Below are positions 7,501-12,977 of a stretch of 21,115 nt of DNA, one piece after another. The stretch comes from Candidatus Aminicenantota bacterium. GTDB taxonomy: Bacteria > Acidobacteriota > Aminicenantia > UBA2199. How positions within the stretch are numbered: the first letter of the stretch is position 1; each line of letters begins with the position of its first letter. The notes beneath the pieces were generated by a model that was not told the origin of the DNA, made no database searches, and saw only the letters and a list, made by a program, of their open reading frames with translations. Location: the NCBI GenBank assembly GCA_020355945.1, contig CP070627.1, forward strand, positions 6,107,453-6,128,567, read 5' to 3'. Position numbers and translations under genes: made by a program.

Positions 7501-9313
7501 TGCTATTGCTTATCCAGGAAAAATAGGAAAAAAAGCATTCCCAATCATAAAGGTAAAAGAATTTTTTGAATGGGATTCAAACCGTTGGTCTTCGGATAGC
7601 GTGGATTTCGTCCTATGTAATTATGATATGGAACTTCCATTTGCGCAAGAAGAGAGAATGAAATCAAATAAATTACCACATAGAAAATTAAGCCTTGAGC
7701 AATTGGTCACAAAGCTCCAGTTTGAAGGATTTTGGGAGGAAATTAGCGAAATTTTGGATGAATTTAATAAAAAGTCGAAAAGCGAAGATATTGATTGGAA
7801 AATCCAGTTAAATAGAATGGATTTCAGGACTTTTACAATTGATAAATCTACCGAATTTACTGATAAAAAATATATCCCATTAACCCCAACATTTAGTGAT
7901 GATCTAAAAAATGTTATTGAAGAACGTAAGGAAGAGTTTAACAAAAGAATGGAACCCGGAGGTGTGCTTGCATGGGCAAGTAACGCTTATGATAAAGACC
8001 CGAATACTGAAAAAACAGCAAAAAAATGGAAAGAGGTGTACAAGTACTTCAAAAAACTTGATGAAGATAGAATAAAGGAGGCAAGAACATTTGGCGACCC
8101 AACCTATTTGGCTGCATTAGGAATAAGGGATTACTATTTAGAGCTTGATCCTGAGCAGCAGAAATGGTGCATTGATACCGTATTAAATGTTTTAGAAGCA
8201 AGAATTGTAAAAAACATAAAAAAAGATTTTTTGTCTTTTTCGACAATTTATTTCCAGCCAGCCATAGATACAGCAGCTTTAATTCTTTCTTTTGATAATA
8301 TAGATCAAAGGTTAAGGCTTCGCACAAAAGTAATTATTTTTCTAAGTCTGCTGCATTTGAACATTGATGTAACTGAGTACCCATATGAAAGTATGAGAAA
8401 AAATCTATGGAAAATTGATCCGGCATTTGCTACATCATGCTTTGCCGGGTTAATTGAATATTCCAAACTATATAAAAAGAAAGTATATCACCATCTTCCT
8501 ACAATTGAAGAGCAAAAAAAGTTTCTTCAGGATTTTGCAAAAAAAGAAGAAGCATTAGTATATTCAGTCATTGAAAACCCAATTAAATTGGATTTTAACG
8601 ATATATCACTTGAGAATTCTTCTGTTCGGTTTTTAGTTTTCGCATCTTTGATTTTACCGTTTGAGACACACAATACTTCTCACCAAAGATATATTAGATT
8701 AATTTTTGAGCTTTTGTTTGCTTTGATGAACAAAAAAGACGACGGATGGTATTCAAACAAGGGGAACGACTTTTCACTTTCAAATATATTTAAAGAGTAT
8801 CTGTCAAAGTTCCTTCTTTTTCAACCTAAAGAATTTTCCACAAAATTTTTTGGAGAAACTTTAGATAAGATTTATCTCTCAGAAATCCCAGGGATCCAAG
8901 AAGATGCCTTTGATTTTGTAAAGGAAATTATTAAACAATTGATCGTAGACGCGGAAGCTTTGGGGACTAAGAACTTTTGGCATTTGTGGGAGGTTTTGGA
9001 AAATAAAATAAAGAATAGCAATAAACCAATTTTCCTTTCATATTTATTTCTTGCACCACTCAGGTGGTCACCATATATTGAACATTGGCCGCCCCTGGAA
9101 AATAAGAAGGATTATTTCAAAAGATTAATTATTGACCTTGGCTGCCTTGATATACAGGCAGTTACTAGATTATTATCAGGAATCGGTACCAAAACATTGC
9201 TGCCGGATGGAATCGTGTGGCTAAAAAGTGCCCTGGGAAAAATTCAAAACCCCCTGGAAATATTAAATCATGAAGATGCTTTTCTAATTAGAGAACAAGT
9301 GATCGCATTATGA
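4523..9313 (+). CDS. avs1B: Trypsin-like protease-STAND NTPase fusion, AVAST type 1 Avs1B-like
   Basis: This is a 1596-residue cytoplasmic protein. Residues 1 to about 220 are a trypsin-like protease domain with an apparently complete triad: His51 in FITAKHCL, Asp99 in HNDCAIIII and Ser180 in KGFSGSG. Residues about 265-500 are a STAND/NACHT-type NTPase: Walker A GSAGVGKS (290-297), Walker B IVILIDSLEK (Asp356), sensor-like ILITCR (385-390) and a GLPL-type KLPFYL (445-450). The remaining about 1100 residues look helical and carry no motif I recognise; by analogy with other Avs proteins this should be the ligand-sensing region. The expected mechanism is phage-protein recognition, NTPase oligomerisation and protease activation. 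AGGAGA sits 5 nt before ATG 4523, inside the MBL gene (23-nt overlap). GC falls toward the 3' part, near 25-28 percent in sampled lines at 8281-8640. Domain calls are firm; the Avs1 name comes from architecture and recall. Confidence 0.85.
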   Translation: MGTLSSYNREGEEIETISRITCRIETKEEKGTGIFVHPENSEFVYFITAKHCLLGKDFSKSPEKENTKISIPVPPGKRFETFCLREADNILFPEDTHNDCAIIIIRKDSLPSSCKDIPKVDCLELRYTSGKCFFRGYPRAYENIEGVTIHVNYSDNDTVTTNTPLSCIDSDPLYNCKGFSGSGLFCQLNKKSYLIGIIYELQEPFQRFKVYNLSILNKMLFDHDYPTIKFCILPGEEMIQKDIQKLAERTDLILEGIYDKIGDGFFLERKNVIDNFQEKFAGCKLLIIYGSAGVGKSVMAKVVVKKLEDENYFPLAFKADFFANDSIDSAFKDIKKSIRDIFKELGQKKQIVILIDSLEKLLEIENQEALNEFLRICKKFENIKILITCRTFAYPQLVVHFYHDFPRYASCEIPVLSDKELSEVVRQYPFLENLSNNQSARKILKLPFYLNLIVLHSQLLRKGEDITEREFRKIIWDEVICKNNTERDRTFEKIAIERATSMKLYVRAEGICKDILKQLCHDNIILQEEKLGESYSPAHDIYEDVALIRFIERIYQEKQNTMDFFEKCGKEPAKRRALRLWLNDSLCSIDYNLNAFILEILKSDDIGQYWKDEVITAILRSEYCQKFFDANEEILQKDSFSLFLRFIHLLKTACQDPDEEAMKLTSSTEPGSLYLKPVGFGWETVIRFTRKNDDKLGDFKSIILQLLVNDWAKKLRPEREIPPESEMAGKILISLLEEAQKYYDSWDNHPFSSKDIDKGIQLLFKLASIFPEYVENLINEAQNLDEKKSDSHRISGFHRMVLKYTLSCFESRELCRVLPDLVSEVAQKKWLNPNRTIRNDGEMIMEIESDFGLVDQYEYKAFPPGIYKTPIYFLLRYHPLIALKLITTVLNHSTEAYAQSERGKKNGIVEVEIKTNDGEIITQKGNMTLWAMYRGTIGVAPDLLKSILMSLESWFLELCEISSNRASRLIEIAFDFLLKEGTTVATTAVLASIAIAYPGKIGKKAFPIIKVKEFFEWDSNRWSSDSVDFVLCNYDMELPFAQEERMKSNKLPHRKLSLEQLVTKLQFEGFWEEISEILDEFNKKSKSEDIDWKIQLNRMDFRTFTIDKSTEFTDKKYIPLTPTFSDDLKNVIEERKEEFNKRMEPGGVLAWASNAYDKDPNTEKTAKKWKEVYKYFKKLDEDRIKEARTFGDPTYLAALGIRDYYLELDPEQQKWCIDTVLNVLEARIVKNIKKDFLSFSTIYFQPAIDTAALILSFDNIDQRLRLRTKVIIFLSLLHLNIDVTEYPYESMRKNLWKIDPAFATSCFAGLIEYSKLYKKKVYHHLPTIEEQKKFLQDFAKKEEALVYSVIENPIKLDFNDISLENSSVRFLVFASLILPFETHNTSHQRYIRLIFELLFALMNKKDDGWYSNKGNDFSLSNIFKEYLSKFLLFQPKEFSTKFFGETLDKIYLSEIPGIQEDAFDFVKEIIKQLIVDAEALGTKNFWHLWEVLENKIKNSNKPIFLSYLFLAPLRWSPYIEHWPPLENKKDYFKRLIIDLGCLDIQAVTRLLSGIGTKTLLPDGIVWLKSALGKIQNPLEILNHEDAFLIREQVIAL

Positions 9314-9414
9314 TTTCAACCAAAATTGGGGTAAAAATAGTTTTCATTCTCCACCTATTTTTCATCCAGTTGTCTGTTCCACAAACCGACAAGCCGGAAC
9401 CAAAAAGAACTTGA
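9310..9414 (+). CDS. Possible 34-residue membrane or secreted peptide coupled to the STAND gene
   Basis: The ATG at 9310 overlaps the STAND stop in an ATGA arrangement, the classic layout for translational coupling. It encodes 34 residues: a short basic start (MISTKIGVK), about 14 hydrophobic residues (IVFILHLFFIQLSV) and a polar proline- and lysine-containing tail. That is one membrane segment or a signal peptide. It resembles small membrane-active peptides in size, but I recognise no family. The stop overlaps the -35 of the next promoter. It could be a third component of the defence module or a chance ORF. Confidence 0.4.
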   Translation: MISTKIGVKIVFILHLFFIQLSVPQTDKPEPKRT

Positions 9415-9439
9415 AAATCAACCGTGGTTAATTTATAAT
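9411..9439 (+). promoter_or_regulatory. Sigma-70 promoter of the PtuA/PtuB-like pair
   Basis: TTGAAA (9411-9416), exactly 17 bp and a perfect TATAAT (9434-9439), with an ATG 6 nt downstream (9446). The hexamers, spacer length and ATG distance are the same as at the AAA ATPase promoter (3265-3293). It gives the nuclease pair its own transcription start, separate from the STAND operon. Confidence 0.8.
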
Positions 9440-9445
9440 ACCATT

Positions 9446-9496
9446 ATGAATAAAGAAATAAAAATTTCTACTCAGGATCGTGGCAATGAGGATTAA
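9446..9496 (+). CDS. Possible 16-residue leaderless leader ORF overlapping the ptuA-like start
   Basis: The ATG is at the predicted +1 of the promoter at 9411-9439. The ORF encodes 16 residues (MNKEIKISTQDRGNED) and ends 11 nt inside the ATPase gene, in a different frame. Ribosomes finishing here would be next to ATG 9486, which has only an AGGA as ribosome site. It may act as a coupling leader; no family is recognised. Confidence 0.35.
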   Translation: MNKEIKISTQDRGNED

Positions 9497-10799
9497 AAAA
9501 TTACATTTAAAAAATTTCCGGGGATTTAAAGAACTGGAAATTAAATTCCCGGATTCAAGCCTGGTTGTTTTCGTGGGAATAAATGGTGCAGGTAAATCAT
9601 CTATCCTGGATTGTATCGCCATGTTTCTATCCCAATTTGTGTCCGCACTCTGCAATAAAAACTCCCGCGGCAATGAGTTTGTTATCACGGAAAACGATAT
9701 AAATATCGATGCCGATGAGACCAGTAATATAATTACCGTAGATGGATTTTGTAATACAAAGTCTGATGAGGATACCTTTTCCTGGATGATGGTGAAAAGC
9801 CGGTCCTCCCGTAAACATCGCGACATATATCCAACAACCCCGTCTCTTTACAGCAGCCAGGTATACGAAAGAATTAGTGAAAATCCCAATTCGAATCTTA
9901 CGGTGCTGGCGTATTATCAAAATCAGAAGATTTTTCTTGAAAAACCAGCAAAACCAAAAAAAAAAGATTATGAGTTCAGCCAGTTTTATGCATATGAAAA
10001 TGCCTTTAAAAAAGGCGTCCATGATTTTAATGACTTTGCTGCCTGGTTCAGGCTGGAGGAAGATTGGGAAAATGAAAAAAAGCTGGAAAAAGGATTGGAT
10101 TTTGTTAATAAAAACCTGGAAGTTGTAAGAAAAGCCATACAAACCTTTTTAGAGAAAATCCCTATGGCTGGTTTATCGAATTTGCACGTGGTTCGAACCA
10201 AAAGAGATAAGCCCTTTCGTTTCGATACCCCGCATGAGAGTTCATTGGTGATTGAAAAGGCCGGAGAAAGTTTAAAAATAGAGCAGCTTTCGGATGGCGA
10301 AAAAATGTTATTGCTGGTGGTCAGCGATCTGGCGCGGCGGTTATCCATTGCCAATCCCGGCCTGGATGATGCCCTGAAGGGACAGGGGATCGTTTTGATC
10401 GATGAGATCGATTTACATCTACATCCTAAATGGCAAAGAGAAGTAATTCCAGCCCTGAGAAGGACGTTTCCCAATTGTCAATTCATTACAACCACCCATT
10501 CACCCCAGGTATTGAGCAATGTTGAAAAAGAGAATATATTGATACTGGAGGATTACAAGATCGTGGAAAACACCCCCCTCACATATGGAAGGGACAGCAA
10601 TGCCATATTGTATGATTTGATGAATGTTGAAGAAAGACCTGGAAAGGTTAAAAAAGAATTAGATAAGCTCTATAGTTTAATAGATGCTGAAAAAGTTGAT
10701 GAAGCAAGGATGGAGTTAGAAAAGCTTGCCAATGTTTTAGGTGAGGATGATAAAGAAATTATAAGAGCCAATATGTATATCAATTTCTCAGGCACCTGA
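9486..10799 (+). CDS. ptuA: Septu PtuA-like ABC/SMC-type ATPase (AAA_21)
   Basis: This is a 437-residue ATPase. The N-terminus MRIKKLHLKNFRGF is typical of RecF/SMC-like ATPases. Walker A is GINGAGKS (31-38), the ABC signature is QLSDGEK (267-273), and Walker B is GIVLIDEID with Asp306/Glu307 followed by LHLHP. The switch histidine is His338 in TTTHSPQVL. The tail (YGRDSNAILYDLM, ERPGKVKKELDKLYSLID and an acidic helical end) matches PtuA proteins paired with HNH nucleases in Septu and retron-Septu systems. I preferred ATG 9486 to GTG 9480 because AGGA lies 8 nt from the ATG and only 2 nt from the GTG. The HNH gene starts 2 nt after the stop. It probably forms a complex with that protein and gates its nuclease by nucleotide state. 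Confidence 0.85.
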   Translation: MRIKKLHLKNFRGFKELEIKFPDSSLVVFVGINGAGKSSILDCIAMFLSQFVSALCNKNSRGNEFVITENDINIDADETSNIITVDGFCNTKSDEDTFSWMMVKSRSSRKHRDIYPTTPSLYSSQVYERISENPNSNLTVLAYYQNQKIFLEKPAKPKKKDYEFSQFYAYENAFKKGVHDFNDFAAWFRLEEDWENEKKLEKGLDFVNKNLEVVRKAIQTFLEKIPMAGLSNLHVVRTKRDKPFRFDTPHESSLVIEKAGESLKIEQLSDGEKMLLLVVSDLARRLSIANPGLDDALKGQGIVLIDEIDLHLHPKWQREVIPALRRTFPNCQFITTTHSPQVLSNVEKENILILEDYKIVENTPLTYGRDSNAILYDLMNVEERPGKVKKELDKLYSLIDAEKVDEARMELEKLANVLGEDDKEIIRANMYINFSGT

Positions 10800-10801
10800 A
10801 T

Positions 10802-11437
10802 ATGAAATATATAAAAAAATTTAATGAACCTGCATCATTAAAGCAATTTCGGGTAATTCCCGGGGCATCCTATGATGACTACAGGGATAAAGATGAACTC
10901 CGTCAATTATTGATAAAAGAGCAGGGATTTATTTGTTGTTATTGCATGCAAAGGATAAAATTGGGAACCGCACATATTGAACATTGGAAACCTAGAAGTC
11001 TCTATCCTGAATCTCAATTGGATTACAAAAATTTACTGGCGGTATGCGATGGAAATGAAGGAAAGCCACAGCATTTACAGCACTGTGATAAAAAAAAGGG
11101 CAATAAAGAAATTACTATCAATCCAACACATCCAAATTGTGAAATACAAACGAAATTTCGGAGTAATGGTGAAGTATATTCCGAAGACGAAGCAATTGAT
11201 AACGAATTAAATACTGTTTTGAATCTGAATATTCAAACGCTGGTCATCAATAGAAAGAATATACTTGACTTTGCTATTCGAAAATTAACAACAGAAAACC
11301 GGGAGGGCACCTGGTCGAAGGCTGTTTTGAAAAAAGAACTTCGTAAATGGGAAAGCCTTGGAACCGATGGCAAATATGAACCATATTGCCGGATCGTCAT
11401 ATTTTTTCTTAAGAAGAAGTTAACAAAATACTCCTGA
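10802..11437 (+). CDS. ptuB: Septu PtuB-like HNH endonuclease (TIGR02646-like)
   Basis: This 211-residue protein has the TIGR02646/PtuB pattern: a zinc-type CCYC (45-48), AHIEHWKPRS with catalytic-type His58/His61, YKNLLAVCDGN with Asn78, and HCDKKKGNK with Cys95 as a further metal ligand. The helical C-terminal half includes LNTVLNLN and WESLGTDGKYEPYCRIVIFFLKK, also usual for the family. No reverse transcriptase gene lies nearby, so this is stand-alone Septu rather than a retron. It starts 2 nt after the PtuA-like stop (TGAATATG), without a strong ribosome site, so it is probably translated by reinitiation. The predicted role is cutting DNA when the ATPase complex is triggered by infection. 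GC is about 25-42 percent in sampled lines, below the core of the ATPase gene. Confidence 0.85.
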   Translation: MKYIKKFNEPASLKQFRVIPGASYDDYRDKDELRQLLIKEQGFICCYCMQRIKLGTAHIEHWKPRSLYPESQLDYKNLLAVCDGNEGKPQHLQHCDKKKGNKEITINPTHPNCEIQTKFRSNGEVYSEDEAIDNELNTVLNLNIQTLVINRKNILDFAIRKLTTENREGTWSKAVLKKELRKWESLGTDGKYEPYCRIVIFFLKKKLTKYS

Positions 11438-11577
11438 GATATCTTTTTCTTTGCCTATGGCGGCCGCAAGTGCAGGGGGCTTTTTTTACTAATACAGTGT
11501 AAAATTTTGCACAAAAAACAAACTTTTGGTTCATTGCTTTGGCTTTAACCACTTCCGGCACAAGTTCTTAATGGGTT

Positions 11578-11596
11578 GGGGGTGCTACCCCCTTTT
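11578..11596 (+). terminator. Hairpin with short T run, possible terminator after ptuB
   Basis: GGGGGT-GCT-ACCCCC (11578-11592) forms a perfect 6-bp stem followed by TTTT. It lies 140 nt past the HNH stop. The flanking skeleton resembles the intergenic element near 15931-15980, so it may be part of a dispersed repeat instead. Upstream, a GC-rich stretch ending in T7 (11476-11487) and a near-palindrome GTGTAAAATTTTGCAC (11497-11512) are also present, without a strong stem. Confidence 0.45.
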
Positions 11597-11636
11597 GAAA
11601 AAACCGCCCCCTCTACCCCCACAAAAGCTTTTTATT

Positions 11637-11655
11637 AAGCCCGAAGGGCCTTTTT
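11637..11655 (+). terminator. Short GCCC-GAA-GGGC hairpin plus T5, possible terminator
   Basis: The 4-bp stem GCCC/GGGC with a GAA loop (11639-11649) is followed by C and five T. Read on the minus strand, the loop becomes TTC and the A/T-rich AATAAAAAGCTTTT follows, so it could also serve rho. The stem is weak. Confidence 0.4.
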
Positions 11656-11660
11656 AGGGT

Positions 11661-11675
11661 GCCCTCGCCGAGGGC
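11661..11675. terminator. GCCCTC-GCC-GAGGGC hairpin immediately after rho stop
   Basis: A perfect 6-bp GC-rich stem with a 3-nt loop abuts the rho stop codon (11676-11678) on the minus strand. There is no T run directly behind it, so it may stabilise the rho 3' end or act together with the hairpin at 11637-11655. Confidence 0.35.
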
Positions 11676-12794
11676 TTAGGCTCCTTGCGCCGCCGGCTCA
11701 TTTAAAAAATCTTCATTGGTAGGATATTTATTTAAGAATTTTAGCAGTAATTCCATAGCCTCTTTATTAGACTTAATTTTTGTTAAGGCTCGACGCAGGC
11801 GGTTAATTTGCTGAATCTGGTGAGGTTCGTAAAGACGTTCCTCTTTACGAGTACCACTGGCAAGAAGATTAATGGCCGGGAAAACCCGTGCCTCTGCCAG
11901 ACTGCGGTCCAGGATAATCTCGCTGTTGCCGGTACCTTTAAATTCTTCAAATATCAATTGGTCCATGCGAGACCCGGTATCCACCAGGATTGTAGCAATA
12001 ATCGTAACCGATCCACCGCCCTCAATACTGCGGGCCAGGCCGAAAAAACGGCGGGGAACTTCCATTATACCGGCCTGGAGACCGCCAGTCATAATACGGC
12101 CTTTTTGCTTTGGAGAACCTTTGGAGTTAAAGGCCCTGGCCATACGGGTCAAGCTGTCCACCAGCACCACCACATCTTTTCCACATTCCAGTTCCGTAAT
12201 CATATGTTTCATCACAAACCGGGTCAATTCGACGTGTTCATGAAAGCTGTAGTCATTTGAACTGGCAATCACCTCGGCGTTTACAGCACGACGAAAATGG
12301 GTAACTTCTTCGGGGCGTTCATCAATAAGCAGCACAATAATGCGTATTTCAGGATCAAAAGCGTGAATCGCTTTTGCAATTTGTTCCAGTAAAATAGTTT
12401 TCCCGGCCCGGGGTGGAGAAACAATCAAACCTCGTGTACCTTTAGCAATCGGAGCGATCACATCAACAATCCGCATAGCCGGGTCACCGGTCACTGAAAG
12501 ATTAAACCGTTCAAACGGAGCAACAGCAGTCAATTGAGTATAAGGCTTACGCTTTCTGAAATCCACGGGTGAAAGTCCACAAACATTTTCCACTTCTTCC
12601 AATATAGTTACTCCATCACCCTCACGCGCCGGGCCAGTCACGGTTGCTCCTTCCACCAGTTGGTATTTTTGCATCAATTGGTTTGGCAGCAGGATACTTG
12701 TACCATTTATCCGGTTACCGGTAAATCCCGTGGGGTCCACCAACAGGGTCTTATTTCTATGGCGTTTCAATACTCCACTTCCAATTTGATTCAT
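11676..12794 (-). CDS. rho: Transcription termination factor Rho, lacking the usual N-terminal domain
   Basis: This is a 372-residue hexameric RNA helicase/ATPase that ends transcription. Conserved blocks are PPRAGKTILLEQIA (Walker A), LLIDERPEEVTHFRR (catalytic Glu), VVLVDSLTRMARAFN (Q loop), KGRIMTGG (R loop) and ATILVDTGSRMD...EEFKGTGN, ending in SGTRKEERL. I start at ATG 12794 because AGGAGG lies 6 nt upstream; the in-frame ATG at 12812 would sit before that site. The protein is about 45 residues shorter than E. coli Rho (419). It lacks the N-terminal Rho_N helical domain and starts directly with a divergent OB/cold-shock-like region (GVLKRHRNKTLLVDP) in which the usual GFGFLR RNA-contact motif is not recognisable. 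The catalytic core is intact, so the identification is secure. Confidence 0.97.
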   Translation of the reverse strand: MNQIGSGVLKRHRNKTLLVDPTGFTGNRINGTSILLPNQLMQKYQLVEGATVTGPAREGDGVTILEEVENVCGLSPVDFRKRKPYTQLTAVAPFERFNLSVTGDPAMRIVDVIAPIAKGTRGLIVSPPRAGKTILLEQIAKAIHAFDPEIRIIVLLIDERPEEVTHFRRAVNAEVIASSNDYSFHEHVELTRFVMKHMITELECGKDVVVLVDSLTRMARAFNSKGSPKQKGRIMTGGLQAGIMEVPRRFFGLARSIEGGGSVTIIATILVDTGSRMDQLIFEEFKGTGNSEIILDRSLAEARVFPAINLLASGTRKEERLYEPHQIQQINRLRRALTKIKSNKEAMELLLKFLNKYPTNEDFLNEPAAQGA

Positions 12795-12939
12795 TAGTGC
12801 CCTCCTAATCACTGGAAAACAGGAAATGTAAATCTCAGCGGGGAGTCATTTCTCGTCTCAATTGCTTATAAACGGGATTTAACTCTGGGGTAATAAATAA
12901 ACACCACTGCTTAAGATGAGACAGGAATCCAAAAAAAAT

Positions 12940-12968
12940 ATTATAACAATTATTTTTTTTATTGTCAA
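12940..12968 (-). promoter_or_regulatory. Consensus sigma-70 promoter of rho with long leader
   Basis: On the minus strand a perfect TTGACA (12968-12963), exactly 17 bp and a perfect TATAAT (12945-12940). The predicted start at about 12933 leaves roughly 140 nt of leader before ATG 12794. In other bacteria rho leaders carry autoregulatory attenuation; a similar role here is inference. Confidence 0.85.
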
Positions 12969-12977
12969 GGAATTTAA

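Noticed and set aside
9480..9485. GTG start for the ptuA-like ATPase
   Set aside because: The AGGA is only 2 nt from the GTG but 8 nt from ATG 9486, and the family N-terminus starts with the ATG-encoded MRIKKLHLKNFRG.
9480..11437. Retron with PtuA/PtuB effector
   Set aside because: No reverse transcriptase or msr/msd-like region is found on either side of the ATPase/HNH pair.
12795..12812. Rho start at ATG 12812
   Set aside because: The AGGAGG lies downstream of it and is correctly placed for ATG 12794.
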